34,380 nt of DNA from a virus: positions 1 through 34,380 of IMG/VR virus record IMGVR_UViG_3300027969_000256; one strand, given 5' to 3'. The position numbers were made by a program, and so were the translations under genes. This document shows, in pieces, positions 7,042-15,890 of this stretch (the stretch's first letter is position 1; each line of letters starts with the position of its first letter). The notes under the pieces are model-generated. The model did no database searches and was not told the DNA's origin. It saw nothing but the letters and a program-made list of their open reading frames with translations.

Positions 7042-9381
7042 ATGGCTGTAGAACTAGTAAATAGGCGGGGTGTAAATGTAGGCAGGTTGCCTTCCCCTAA
7101 CATCCCTGCTCCTGCTCCAGTTGTCCAAGTAGCAACTCCGAAAGCAACAGCCCCAGCGGAAGCTGTAAGACCAATCAGACCAGAGCAGAGCGAACTAGGA
7201 CAGATTGCTAATTCTTTAGGCTTCTTTAACGAAAACCTTTTTAGCTTGGGTTCAGTATATACACGAATTTCAAATAAAGAGAATTTAGAGCAGGGTCAGC
7301 AAATGGCTATGGAGGACATGGCTAAAGCTAGACAGATCACAAAGCTAGGTTTTAAGAAGGCTTCAGAGCAGGGCTTGATTGACCCCGGAGCCAATCCTTA
7401 TATGCGTTTGGGTCTTTATGAGACCACGGGAAAGATTGCTGGGCAAGAATATCGTGAAGCCCTTCTTAATCGTAGGGATGAAGTAAACAGCCCTTATTCA
7501 AAGATTACTGAAGATCAGCTTATCGCTCAAGAGCGTCAGAAGTTTGCGGAACAGGTTGGAGAGAATTTCTATGCACAGCAGGGCTTTCTTTCTGAAGCTA
7601 ACCAAGCTGAACAAAGTTTTAAAAACGCTGTTATTGGCGAGAAAGCTAAATTCACTCAAGCCGTAACTGAAGAAAAAGATGCTTTAGCTACAACTAAGAT
7701 TGTTTCTTCATTGAGCAAAGCAACTACTCCAGAAGATAAAGCCAATGCCTTAAGTAGCTTGCTAGACCTATACAACAACAGGTCGCAATATACCCCTAAT
7801 GTAAACGCTTTGACAGCTAGGGATGTAGGTAATGCAATTAGGTCTATTGCTAAAGATGACCCAACTAAAGCCCAGCAAGTTTTAGACGAAGTTGCCACTA
7901 TGGTTATTGCTCGCAGGGATGGGAGTACTGCTTCTTTTGGTGAAATATTGACACCAGTAGTTGATGACCTTCAGAATATTATTGATTCATCCTTGGATAA
8001 GGAAGAGCGTAACTGGGAGCGTAATCAGCGTAGGGAGAACTCTAGGGCTGATGTAGCGATTGATTCTAATATCAAAAAGTTTGTGGATTCTGGGGCAAAT
8101 CTATTAGATGACGCTATTGTTCCTAGTATTGTGGCCGAGGTAATGAAAACTAATCCTAATGCTGATCTGGCTGGTGTTACACAGACAACCAGAGAAAAAA
8201 TGGCACAGGTTTCTGCTCCAGACCAACAACAAGCAGTTAATTACGCTTACGAGCTGGCAAAAACAAATCCAGAAGAAGCAATTCAGTTTGTTAGCGATGC
8301 TGAAGGTAAGACTATTTCTTGGGAGGCTAGTCAACAGCTAAAACAAGCTTTTACAAAATCTAACGACAACTTGCAGTTAATTAACAGCCCAGCTTCTAAT
8401 TCGTATTATAAGCTTTTGTCTGACGGCTTTAAAACAAATACAATGTTTGATGCTATGTCGGAAGCTGAACAGGAAGTATTTGTTCTTAACTCTAGGGCTG
8501 TTTTTGATTCTAATGTGGCTTCCTATATTGAAAGTCTTGACCCAGCGATGCCTAACACAGAAGTCAATAAATTACTACGTCAAGAGCTTCCTAAAATTAC
8601 AGAGAAAACTAAAAACGATTTGTTTAAGGTTCAGAACCAAAAAACTTTGGAAACACAGGCATATTTAAGCCCCCGCTTAAAAAATGAAATTAAAACTGGT
8701 GCTACAGACCCTAAAGTAAACCCAGTAGCCGAGTGGAAACTAGCTTCTCTTGTATTCCCTACTACCAACCCAAACCCCAATGAGATTCTTTTGTCCCGCT
8801 GGGGTCGCCTAGAACAGCTACAGAACCAGCTAGATGTAACAGCCCAAGGAACAAAGATTCCAGAGTTTAGGCCAGAACAGGCTTTAAGGGAACAAGGGGA
8901 GCTTAAGCAATTCATGGCTACTAAGTCTCAAAACTATTTGACCCAGCTTTCTAAGCTTATCAATGCTGGTGGTGTCGAGGTTGCTGATATGTTTGGAGAC
9001 GACCGCAATTCAGAATTTTACACCTTTACCCCAGAACAGACGGAAAAGTACAATTCAGACTACCTCAAGATCAAGAGTCGAATGGGCTTCTCGTCTACAG
9101 AGCTTTCTAGCGGTGTTACGTCTGATGGCATTAAGTTTGACCCAAAAACCCTGTCTACTGATGGGACGCTGTTCTTCAAGTCTAGTGCTGAAGCCAGAAA
9201 AGCCATTGATGACTATAGGAACGCAGTAAGGACTGACGCTAATGGATTCACTACTTTTGAGGGGTCAGCTCAAGGATATTATGTCCAAACTTTGATTGAC
9301 TTATATGGCTTAAAAGACGAAGCTACTTTAACAAACTTCTTTGCTAATCAAAAACTTAAGCTAGAACTACTAGGAAAATAA
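7042..9381 (+). CDS. Internal virion protein gp15-like
   Basis: 779 residues, close to T7 gp15 (747). It opens with a Pro/Ala-rich stretch, then SELGQIANSLGFFNENLFSL, and is predominantly helical and charged after that. No enzymatic motif is visible, as expected for gp15, which forms the periplasmic tunnel and part of the genome-translocation motor with gp16. Identification rests on size, composition, the N-terminal region and its place between gp14-like and gp16-like genes. Confidence 0.82.
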   Translation: MAVELVNRRGVNVGRLPSPNIPAPAPVVQVATPKATAPAEAVRPIRPEQSELGQIANSLGFFNENLFSLGSVYTRISNKENLEQGQQMAMEDMAKARQITKLGFKKASEQGLIDPGANPYMRLGLYETTGKIAGQEYREALLNRRDEVNSPYSKITEDQLIAQERQKFAEQVGENFYAQQGFLSEANQAEQSFKNAVIGEKAKFTQAVTEEKDALATTKIVSSLSKATTPEDKANALSSLLDLYNNRSQYTPNVNALTARDVGNAIRSIAKDDPTKAQQVLDEVATMVIARRDGSTASFGEILTPVVDDLQNIIDSSLDKEERNWERNQRRENSRADVAIDSNIKKFVDSGANLLDDAIVPSIVAEVMKTNPNADLAGVTQTTREKMAQVSAPDQQQAVNYAYELAKTNPEEAIQFVSDAEGKTISWEASQQLKQAFTKSNDNLQLINSPASNSYYKLLSDGFKTNTMFDAMSEAEQEVFVLNSRAVFDSNVASYIESLDPAMPNTEVNKLLRQELPKITEKTKNDLFKVQNQKTLETQAYLSPRLKNEIKTGATDPKVNPVAEWKLASLVFPTTNPNPNEILLSRWGRLEQLQNQLDVTAQGTKIPEFRPEQALREQGELKQFMATKSQNYLTQLSKLINAGGVEVADMFGDDRNSEFYTFTPEQTEKYNSDYLKIKSRMGFSSTELSSGVTSDGIKFDPKTLSTDGTLFFKSSAEARKAIDDYRNAVRTDANGFTTFEGSAQGYYVQTLIDLYGLKDEATLTNFFANQKLKLELLGK

Positions 9382-9383
9382 TC

Positions 9384-12300
9384 ATGGCTCTACCTTCATT
9401 TGATGAATTGCCTTCCCTAAACGCCCCCGTACAGCCTATGGGTGCAACAGAGCCTCAAGTACCTATGGCTCCAGCCCCAGATGCGGAAGAGGGTGTTCTA
9501 GGCACAGCTAATAGGATTGGAACGGCTTTCTTGCGGGGTGGGGCTAAAGGTATTGGTGAAATCGCTCAAGTAGCCTCTTTTGGTAAGATTGATGACAATT
9601 TCTTGAATGTGTTTGGTGAAAGCCAGACTGGAGGCGAGGAGCTTGCTGAAGGCATCGGTAACTTTGCTGTAGGCTTCCTCCCTGCTGTGGGTGTACTGGG
9701 GAAGGTGGCTACAGCGACCAAGGCTCTTAAGGGGGTTGCGATGGCTGATGCAGTTGGTTCGGTGCTTTCCAACAAGTTTGCACGGGGAACGATTGCTGGT
9801 GCTGTTACAGACTTTGCCTTCTTTGATGAGCATACCAAACGGCTCTCAAACATCGCTGAAGAAGCGGGTATTCCTTTTGCTGACCTTTTGGCCCAGAGCG
9901 ATTCAGACAGCGAGTTTGTTGCACGACTAAAATCGGCTTCAGAGGGGGTTCTTCTTGGCGGTGCAACCGAGCTATTTATGGGTTCTGCTAAAGCCCTGTT
10001 TACAGCCAACAAAATGAAGCTGGCTGGTAAGTCTGCCAAGGAGGTTGTAGAGGCTCTTAAGAAAGACCCCTCAATCCAAGGGTCGATCAACATTCTGCGT
10101 ACCTCTGAAGAAGATGCCCTAGCCCAAGCTAAAGCTGTCCCGGCCTTGGCTACCGAGATGCAACCAAACATGAAGAAAGGTACAAGACCAGACAGGGAAC
10201 TTGGTGCTAACGCTGTCCCTGTACCTGTTACTTCTGCTCCTATTAGTGAAGCCCAGCTAGGAAAGTTGTTTAATGTCTACTTGTCGGGTAATGGAGAGCT
10301 AGTGGGTGAAGATATTGCCCGTGAAGCCCCAGAGATTATCACAAGCATCAAGAACCTTAAAACTGGTAAGGATGCTGAAGAATGGTTTGGTTCTTTTGCT
10401 TCAGCTTTTGAGGGATTCCTTAAAAATCGCAAGGGCGGGGTACTCCCAGACGCAGTAAGGGCTGAAAAAGGTCTTAACTACCTCAAAGAAACCCTAGATG
10501 CCCGTGGTTTTGAGACCATTTTGGGAGGTGCTAGATCGTCTGCCCAGTTTGCAAGCCAGTTGCCCGTGCTTACAGAGGCGTACAAAGTCGCAAACACCCT
10601 ATTTCATACTGCTTCAAAGAACGCTGTTGATGAGTTTCTAGCTGAAATGCCTAAATTTAAGGGTTTTGCTGGCACAGCTAAGGCTTTAGCTGGTGAACTT
10701 CCTCCCTCTGCTCGTAGTTTCCTTCAGATTTTAGAAGCTCAGAAAGCCATGTCTGGATATATCAAACAAATTGGTGCTGGTGCATCTAGGACGTTGCGTG
10801 TGTTTAGGAAAGACAACACAGCACAAGCCGTAGAAGAGATTCTAGGTTCTGGAAGAGAGTTTATTGGTAAGGATGCCCAAGCCTTGATGGGAGCTGTCAA
10901 CTCAAAGGGAGGTTTAAGGAGACTTGAGGATTTGGCTATGAAGATCAAACTGGCCGGGGATAACGAGGTTGCATTTACAAAGCTTGTAGATGGTACTCGT
11001 ACTGGCTTGGACAGGCTGGCTACTTACACAATCAACGCCATGTTGAGCAAGGTAAGTACCTTTGCCACTATTCAGTTTGCCAGCAACAGCCTTACAAGCC
11101 TCTATTTGCCTTTAGAACGTGCAACAGGGGCTTTGTTTAGGGGTGACCTAGCTGAATCTAAAAACTCCCTCCGAGTAATTGGCTATTACAATCGTTTAGC
11201 TGGTGAAGCCCGCAACTGGTTTGTAAAGTCTCTTAAAGAAGGGCAAAGCTTTATTGGGTCTGAGAGTTCGGTTTCGGAAGCAGGTAAACAACAGGTTTTG
11301 GGTGGCGTGAAGTATCTCGAAACCAACGCCCCCATGCTTGCCAAGGCTCTGAATGGTATTGATGTGTTGCTGACAAGCCCAACTAGGTTCATGCAAGCGG
11401 TGGACGAAGGCTTTAAACAGCTTCATGTTCGTGCGTCTGCTTCTGCCTACCTTCATGGTGAAGCTCTTGAAAAGGGAATTAAAGACCCTGCCCAGATTGT
11501 TGCTTATGTTGAAGAAGGACTAGCCAAGCTGGTAACGCAAGAAGGGGCATTAAACAGCGAGCTGGCAATCCGTCAACAAGCCCAGCGTATCGGTAAGGCT
11601 AGGGGGCTGAACAAGTTTGACATCGCAGACCTAGAAAACAATATGGTTTCAGAGTATCAACCTAAACTTTCTAGGATTGAAAGCCTTGCTAAAGACTTTA
11701 GCCAAGAGGCTACATTTACACGGCAGGGAGTGTTAAGTGCTGACGGCAAGACCTATGAAAAAGGCTTTTCGCAGTTAGTGAGTAATATTGCTAGTTCTTC
11801 TCCTTTGGTTCGCCTTGTTGCACTTCCTTTTGTTAATACGCCTATGAACCTAATGAAGATGGTGGGTCAAAGGCTGTTTCCAAGCATTACGACCAATATC
11901 CCCGGCATTAAAGGGTTTCATAAGCAACTTATTAACGACATGGCTTCTGGAGACCCAGCTAGAATGGCATCGGCAGAGGGCAGAATCATTATGGGTAACC
12001 TGCTTTCTGTGGGTGCGTTGATGACCGCTGGCTCTGGTGCAATTACTGGTTCTGGCCCCAGAGACCCAGAGGAACTTAAGCTTCTTACTCAAACTGGTTG
12101 GCAAGCTAACTCTTTCCGCATCCCTACCCCGAATGGTGATAGTTACATTTCTTACGCCAAGCTTGACCCCTTTGCCAGCTTCCTTGGCCTTACGGCTGAT
12201 TTTGTGGATAAGATGAGCCAGCTAAGTGAGAACCACAGGCAAGACGGATTACAAATGTTTGCTACGGCTGTTGGTATTGCCTTTGCTAAGAATGTAACCA

Positions 12301-13028
12301 ACAAGACCTACCTAGCGTCTCTTAAACAGTTTGATGAAGCCATTACGCAACCAGACAGGTTTATGGAAAAGTATGTGCAAATAAAAGTAGGAGCGTTTGT
12401 TCCTTCTGCAATCGGTGGTTTGGCTCCCTTGTTTAATAACGAAGAGCTGGCCGAAGTCCGTAGCATCGGTGACGCTATTCTTGCTAGAATCCCCGGAGCC
12501 AACGCTGTAGAGAGCAAGCGTAATATGCTGGGCGAAAAGATCACCCGCAACTCATCCTCCATTGTCGATTACCTTGTCCCTACTGCGGTATCTAAAGACA
12601 AGAATGACGCAGTTATAAACGAGCTTTCTAGGCTCCAACACGGCTTCCGTAACCCCAGCACAAAACTTAACGGGCTTGAACTGCTAGACTATTCTATGGA
12701 GAACGGACAGACCGCTTATGACCGCTACATGGAACTTACTGGGCAAGTTAAACTAGCTGGCAAGACGCTACGCCAAAGCCTAGACAAGCTAATTAAAAGC
12801 AACCAGTACCAAAGGTTGCCAGAAGATCGCCTTTACTCTGTTGATGATTCCCCTCGTATTTCTGAAATTAAGAAAATAGTCAACAAGTACCGCCAACAGG
12901 CTAGGCTTCAGCTACAACGTGAGCTTCCCAAGGTTAGACAGCAACTTCGAGTTGTTGAACAGATTAAGGAAGGAAGAAGGTCTGGTAGAAGTGTTGAAGG
13001 CTTGATTGAGTCGTTACAAGGAGTTTAA
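9384..13028 (+). CDS. Internal virion protein gp16-like, apparently without the transglycosylase domain
   Basis: 1214 residues, slightly shorter than T7 gp16 (1318). It begins with a Pro-rich segment and then a glycine-rich, possibly membrane-active region (FLRGGAKGIGEIAQ, then GIGNFAVGFLPAVGVLGKVA). The C-terminal half has blocks seen in gp16 relatives, such as FVNTPMNLMKMVGQRLFP and an Arg/Gln-rich end. T7 gp16 starts with a lytic transglycosylase domain carrying a catalytic Glu; I see no such domain at the N-terminus here. The gene lies two bases after gp15. The product is expected to be ejected into the cell and span the inner membrane. Confidence 0.85.
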   Translation: MALPSFDELPSLNAPVQPMGATEPQVPMAPAPDAEEGVLGTANRIGTAFLRGGAKGIGEIAQVASFGKIDDNFLNVFGESQTGGEELAEGIGNFAVGFLPAVGVLGKVATATKALKGVAMADAVGSVLSNKFARGTIAGAVTDFAFFDEHTKRLSNIAEEAGIPFADLLAQSDSDSEFVARLKSASEGVLLGGATELFMGSAKALFTANKMKLAGKSAKEVVEALKKDPSIQGSINILRTSEEDALAQAKAVPALATEMQPNMKKGTRPDRELGANAVPVPVTSAPISEAQLGKLFNVYLSGNGELVGEDIAREAPEIITSIKNLKTGKDAEEWFGSFASAFEGFLKNRKGGVLPDAVRAEKGLNYLKETLDARGFETILGGARSSAQFASQLPVLTEAYKVANTLFHTASKNAVDEFLAEMPKFKGFAGTAKALAGELPPSARSFLQILEAQKAMSGYIKQIGAGASRTLRVFRKDNTAQAVEEILGSGREFIGKDAQALMGAVNSKGGLRRLEDLAMKIKLAGDNEVAFTKLVDGTRTGLDRLATYTINAMLSKVSTFATIQFASNSLTSLYLPLERATGALFRGDLAESKNSLRVIGYYNRLAGEARNWFVKSLKEGQSFIGSESSVSEAGKQQVLGGVKYLETNAPMLAKALNGIDVLLTSPTRFMQAVDEGFKQLHVRASASAYLHGEALEKGIKDPAQIVAYVEEGLAKLVTQEGALNSELAIRQQAQRIGKARGLNKFDIADLENNMVSEYQPKLSRIESLAKDFSQEATFTRQGVLSADGKTYEKGFSQLVSNIASSSPLVRLVALPFVNTPMNLMKMVGQRLFPSITTNIPGIKGFHKQLINDMASGDPARMASAEGRIIMGNLLSVGALMTAGSGAITGSGPRDPEELKLLTQTGWQANSFRIPTPNGDSYISYAKLDPFASFLGLTADFVDKMSQLSENHRQDGLQMFATAVGIAFAKNVTNKTYLASLKQFDEAITQPDRFMEKYVQIKVGAFVPSAIGGLAPLFNNEELAEVRSIGDAILARIPGANAVESKRNMLGEKITRNSSSIVDYLVPTAVSKDKNDAVINELSRLQHGFRNPSTKLNGLELLDYSMENGQTAYDRYMELTGQVKLAGKTLRQSLDKLIKSNQYQRLPEDRLYSVDDSPRISEIKKIVNKYRQQARLQLQRELPKVRQQLRVVEQIKEGRRSGRSVEGLIESLQGV

Positions 13029-13031
13029 GCC

Positions 13032-15164
13032 GTGCCTAACACCTACGTTTCTTTTACAGCAGACTCGACAAATGACGCAAATCTTACCGAGTACACAATA
13101 CCCTTTAAATTCTTAAATGCTGAAGATGTAAAAGTAAGGTCGATAAATACAGTTAGTGAAGCTGTTTTACAATGGATTTATGTACCGATAGCAACTTGGA
13201 ATACTAATTTAGTAGACGGCGAAACAAGCTACCCTTTTGGGTATTATTCTGTTGTTTTTGAAAATGGTGTAGACAAAATTAAATTTGCACCAGTTAGACC
13301 TCTAACCATAGGGACTGGGAGCAGTACTTTTCAAGAATTTAGAATTACAATTTATAGAAGAACAGCAACTACCAATAGCACTTATTTTTCTAATGGCAGT
13401 CCAATTCAAGCTTCTGATTTAAATGCTATTCTTTTACAAAGTCTATATAATTCAGAAGAAGCTCTTGAAGGAATTGATTCAGTAAATACTATTGATTTAG
13501 CTTCAAAACTTAATTTAAAAGTAGAAACAACTGGTGATATTTTAACTGGTTCTTTAAATTTCTCTAATGTAGGTTCATTAACTCAACTTCAGAGTGTTTC
13601 AGTTAATTCGGCTGGAGGCGGGGGAGTTTCCACACCTAGAGTTACTCTTACTGGAGGAACCATTTTAAATGTTCCTACACCTGTTCTTGCTTCTGATGCG
13701 GTTAATAAAGCTTATGTAGATGGATTGACATTAAATGGTGGAAGCCAACCTGTTATAGCTGATGATTCAATTACAGAAACGCTTTTAAGAAAAGTATCGG
13801 GACAAGAAGCTGTAACTACAGCCACTATTCGGTCAAATTCTGTAACAACCGACAAACTAATTACATTTGCAGTAACGGCTGAGAAATTAGGTGGTGGTTC
13901 TGTAATAAATTCAAAAATAGCAAACGGAGCAGTAACATCTGCAAAACTAGGTGCTAATTCTGTTACTTCTGTTGCTATAAATGATGGTGCAGTACTAGAA
14001 GCTAAAATAGCTACAGGAGCAGTTACAAATACTAAGCTGGGTGCTAATTCTGTTACAGCAGATAAAATTTTAAATGGAACAATTACTTCAGCTAAATTAG
14101 CCAATCAAACTTTAGACGGCAGTACAGTTATTCTTAATAATAGTATTCCAGCCTCTAAACTTCAAGATTCTGGTATTACTTATGGCCCATCTACTCTGGG
14201 TTCTACTCATTCAACAATAAATACAACCGCTGGCACAATAAACGCTTTTAATGCAACAATTAACGCTAATAATTTGTATAAAAAGCAAATTTTAACTCTT
14301 AATGAATCTAATGAAGTAAACGCAGGTACTCTAACTCTTGCTTCTGGTTCAGTAAAAAGTGACCCAAGTACAACTATTTTACCATCCACGTTAAATCAAT
14401 TTACTGGCACTATTCCAGAATTAACTTTTTTTACTACGGGTGTTACTGACGGACATTATTTTTATAAAATTCAAGCTAAAAATCCTAACTTACTTGGAAA
14501 GCAATCTGGAAGAACATTAATGAAATGGCAGGGAAGGCAAGGTGGTCAATACGGAAGTAATTTTAATACTAATAAGTTTCCTACATTTTTTTACAAACAA
14601 ATTGCTAATATACCATTTAATTATGTTGTTTATAATGAAAATCCAGAAATTAGTTTAGTCGGAACGCCTTATATTCCTTTAACTACGTCTGGAGAAATTG
14701 TATTTAATAATTCTGCGGGGAATGAAAAAAAATATCTAATAACATTAACTGGATTTGCTACTACCACTAGAAATGGTGCAACTTTGTATATTAAGCCTAT
14801 TTCAGATTCTTATATTTTTCAAGGAAGTCCTTACACGGCCCCAAAATCAGTAATATCAGTCATTTTTACAAACGTTTATACTGATACTCCAGACTATTAT
14901 TCTTATAGAACTTTTAGTGCAACAACAATTTTTACTATTCCCGGAGCTACTACTTTAAGTTTCCCTGTTCAATATTATTATTTTGACGTGGCGAACCAAG
15001 CTCCCCCAACTAACATACCTTGTGGTTTTGGATACGGAATGGAGTCGGGAGCTGGAATTTCTTCTACTCAAGTTCCTCCTGCTTGGACAGGTAATCTAGG
15101 AAGTGGACACCCTAATACATGGAATGAATCAATAGTAGACCTTTTAATAGAACGAATACAATGA
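13032..15164 (+). CDS. Tail fibre protein (T7 gp17-like N-terminus)
   Basis: 710 residues starting at GTG 13032. Residues 1-150 match the T7 tail-fibre N-terminal domain that anchors to the tail (YVSFTADSTNDANLTEYTIP at the start, RITIYRRT near 105, then ILLQSLYNSEEALEG). The middle (about residues 265-360) holds a run of near 10-residue repeats of the TSAKLGANSVT type, a trimeric shaft. The C-terminal 300 residues are aromatic, Asn/Thr-rich and unfamiliar, which fits a host-range tip. The gene is AT-rich compared with its neighbours. Its stop overlaps the ATG of the next gene. Confidence 0.88.
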   Translation: MPNTYVSFTADSTNDANLTEYTIPFKFLNAEDVKVRSINTVSEAVLQWIYVPIATWNTNLVDGETSYPFGYYSVVFENGVDKIKFAPVRPLTIGTGSSTFQEFRITIYRRTATTNSTYFSNGSPIQASDLNAILLQSLYNSEEALEGIDSVNTIDLASKLNLKVETTGDILTGSLNFSNVGSLTQLQSVSVNSAGGGGVSTPRVTLTGGTILNVPTPVLASDAVNKAYVDGLTLNGGSQPVIADDSITETLLRKVSGQEAVTTATIRSNSVTTDKLITFAVTAEKLGGGSVINSKIANGAVTSAKLGANSVTSVAINDGAVLEAKIATGAVTNTKLGANSVTADKILNGTITSAKLANQTLDGSTVILNNSIPASKLQDSGITYGPSTLGSTHSTINTTAGTINAFNATINANNLYKKQILTLNESNEVNAGTLTLASGSVKSDPSTTILPSTLNQFTGTIPELTFFTTGVTDGHYFYKIQAKNPNLLGKQSGRTLMKWQGRQGGQYGSNFNTNKFPTFFYKQIANIPFNYVVYNENPEISLVGTPYIPLTTSGEIVFNNSAGNEKKYLITLTGFATTTRNGATLYIKPISDSYIFQGSPYTAPKSVISVIFTNVYTDTPDYYSYRTFSATTIFTIPGATTLSFPVQYYYFDVANQAPPTNIPCGFGYGMESGAGISSTQVPPAWTGNLGSGHPNTWNESIVDLLIERIQ
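13828..14110 (+). repeat. Tandem shaft repeats inside the tail fibre gene
   Basis: About nine imperfect repeats of roughly 30 bases encode units ending TDKL, AEKL, NSKI, SAKL, SVAI, EAKI, NTKL, ADKI, SAKL. Two units share the exact stretch GGTGCTAATTCTGTTAC. Such repeats allow unequal recombination and shaft-length change. Confidence 0.75.
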
Positions 15165-15370
15165 GTGAAGAACTGCATCGTGATATAGGAAGAATAGAAG
15201 GCAAAATTGATGCTATTTTAGCTAATCAAGACGAGTTTAAGTACACTTTTGAAAAGCACGACACTCGTTTACATAAGCTAGAAGGCTCTCAAATGAAAGC
15301 TATGGGTGCATTTGGAGTGCTGGTATTTGGGTTGAACTGGGCATGGGATTATTTTAAAAGCAAACTATGA
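15161..15370 (+). CDS. Small membrane protein, candidate holin (position of T7 gp17.5)
   Basis: 69 residues. Residues 1-45 are charged and coiled-coil-like (from IGRIEGKIDAILANQDEF through KHDTRLHKLEG), followed by one hydrophobic helix (MGAFGVLVFGLNWAWDYF) and a short basic end. Size, topology and the place directly after the tail fibre and before the small terminase match T7 gp17.5, a class II holin, and the N-terminal part resembles phage hemolysin XhlA/DUF1515-type proteins. It overlaps both neighbours in ATGA style, so translation is coupled. The 63-residue protein at 60-251 is a competing holin candidate. Confidence 0.6.
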   Translation: MSEELHRDIGRIEGKIDAILANQDEFKYTFEKHDTRLHKLEGSQMKAMGAFGVLVFGLNWAWDYFKSKL

Positions 15371-15645
15371 GTGACGAAGTTTCAAAGATTATGGAGGAGC
15401 TTCACGTTGAGCTTGCCAACGAGTTCTTGAGGCGGGTCAAGATGGGTGATGCAACTCCAGCCGACCTTAACGGAGCTAGGCAGTTCTTACGGGATAACGG
15501 AATTGATGCAGTTGCCTTGCGAGGCTCCCCTCTTCAGAAACTAGCTATGGTATTGCCTTTTGAGGAGCAACAGCTAATAGAGGCTCCAGCCAAGACTTTC
15601 AGCTTGCCAGCACCCGACCAAGTAGATAAGGCTGTTGGATTATGA
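15367..15645 (+). CDS. Terminase small subunit (T7 gp18-like)
   Basis: 92 residues, similar to T7 gp18 (89). The block GDATPADLNGARQFLRDNGI (about residues 26-45) is typical of small terminase subunits in this phage group, and the position ahead of the large subunit is diagnostic. It would bind the DNA concatemer and regulate the large subunit. The start overlaps the preceding stop (ATGA at 15367), and its own stop overlaps the HNH gene start at 15642. Confidence 0.8.
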   Translation: MSDEVSKIMEELHVELANEFLRRVKMGDATPADLNGARQFLRDNGIDAVALRGSPLQKLAMVLPFEEQQLIEAPAKTFSLPAPDQVDKAVGL

Positions 15646-15866
15646 AAGCACGGGATTACAAGAAAGAATACAGGGAGTACCACGGAAATTCCTTGCAAAT
15701 TAAGCACCGGGCTAAACGCAACTCTGCCCGTAGGTTAATGATTCGTAAGCATGGTAAATCAAAGCTTAAGGGCAAGGATGTAGACCATAAAGACGGCAAC
15801 CCCATGAACAACTCCCACGGAAACTTACGGATTACTTCTATTAAGTACAACAGAGCCAAACACTAG
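15642..15866 (+). CDS. Small HNH-type protein between the terminase genes
   Basis: 74 residues, strongly basic. The C-terminal part DVDHKDGNPMNNSHGNLRI is an HNH nuclease core: the DH pair, the second-strand asparagine (GNPMNN) and the NLR block are in place. It could be a free-standing homing endonuclease or a packaging-associated nuclease; small HNH proteins are found next to terminase genes in many phages. It has no zinc-binding CXXC pairs. The start overlaps the small terminase stop and the large terminase begins 24 bases downstream. Confidence 0.72.
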   Translation: MKARDYKKEYREYHGNSLQIKHRAKRNSARRLMIRKHGKSKLKGKDVDHKDGNPMNNSHGNLRITSIKYNRAKH

Positions 15867-15890
15867 GCTCAATAAAACACAAGGCGGTTC

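Noticed and set aside
9566-10171. A 201-residue minus-strand frame
   Set aside because: It lies fully inside the gp16-like gene and shows the Ser/Ala/Leu-rich bias of an antisense shadow.
13712-14104. A 130-residue minus-strand frame with repeats
   Set aside because: Its repeats only mirror the tail-fibre shaft repeats on the + strand.
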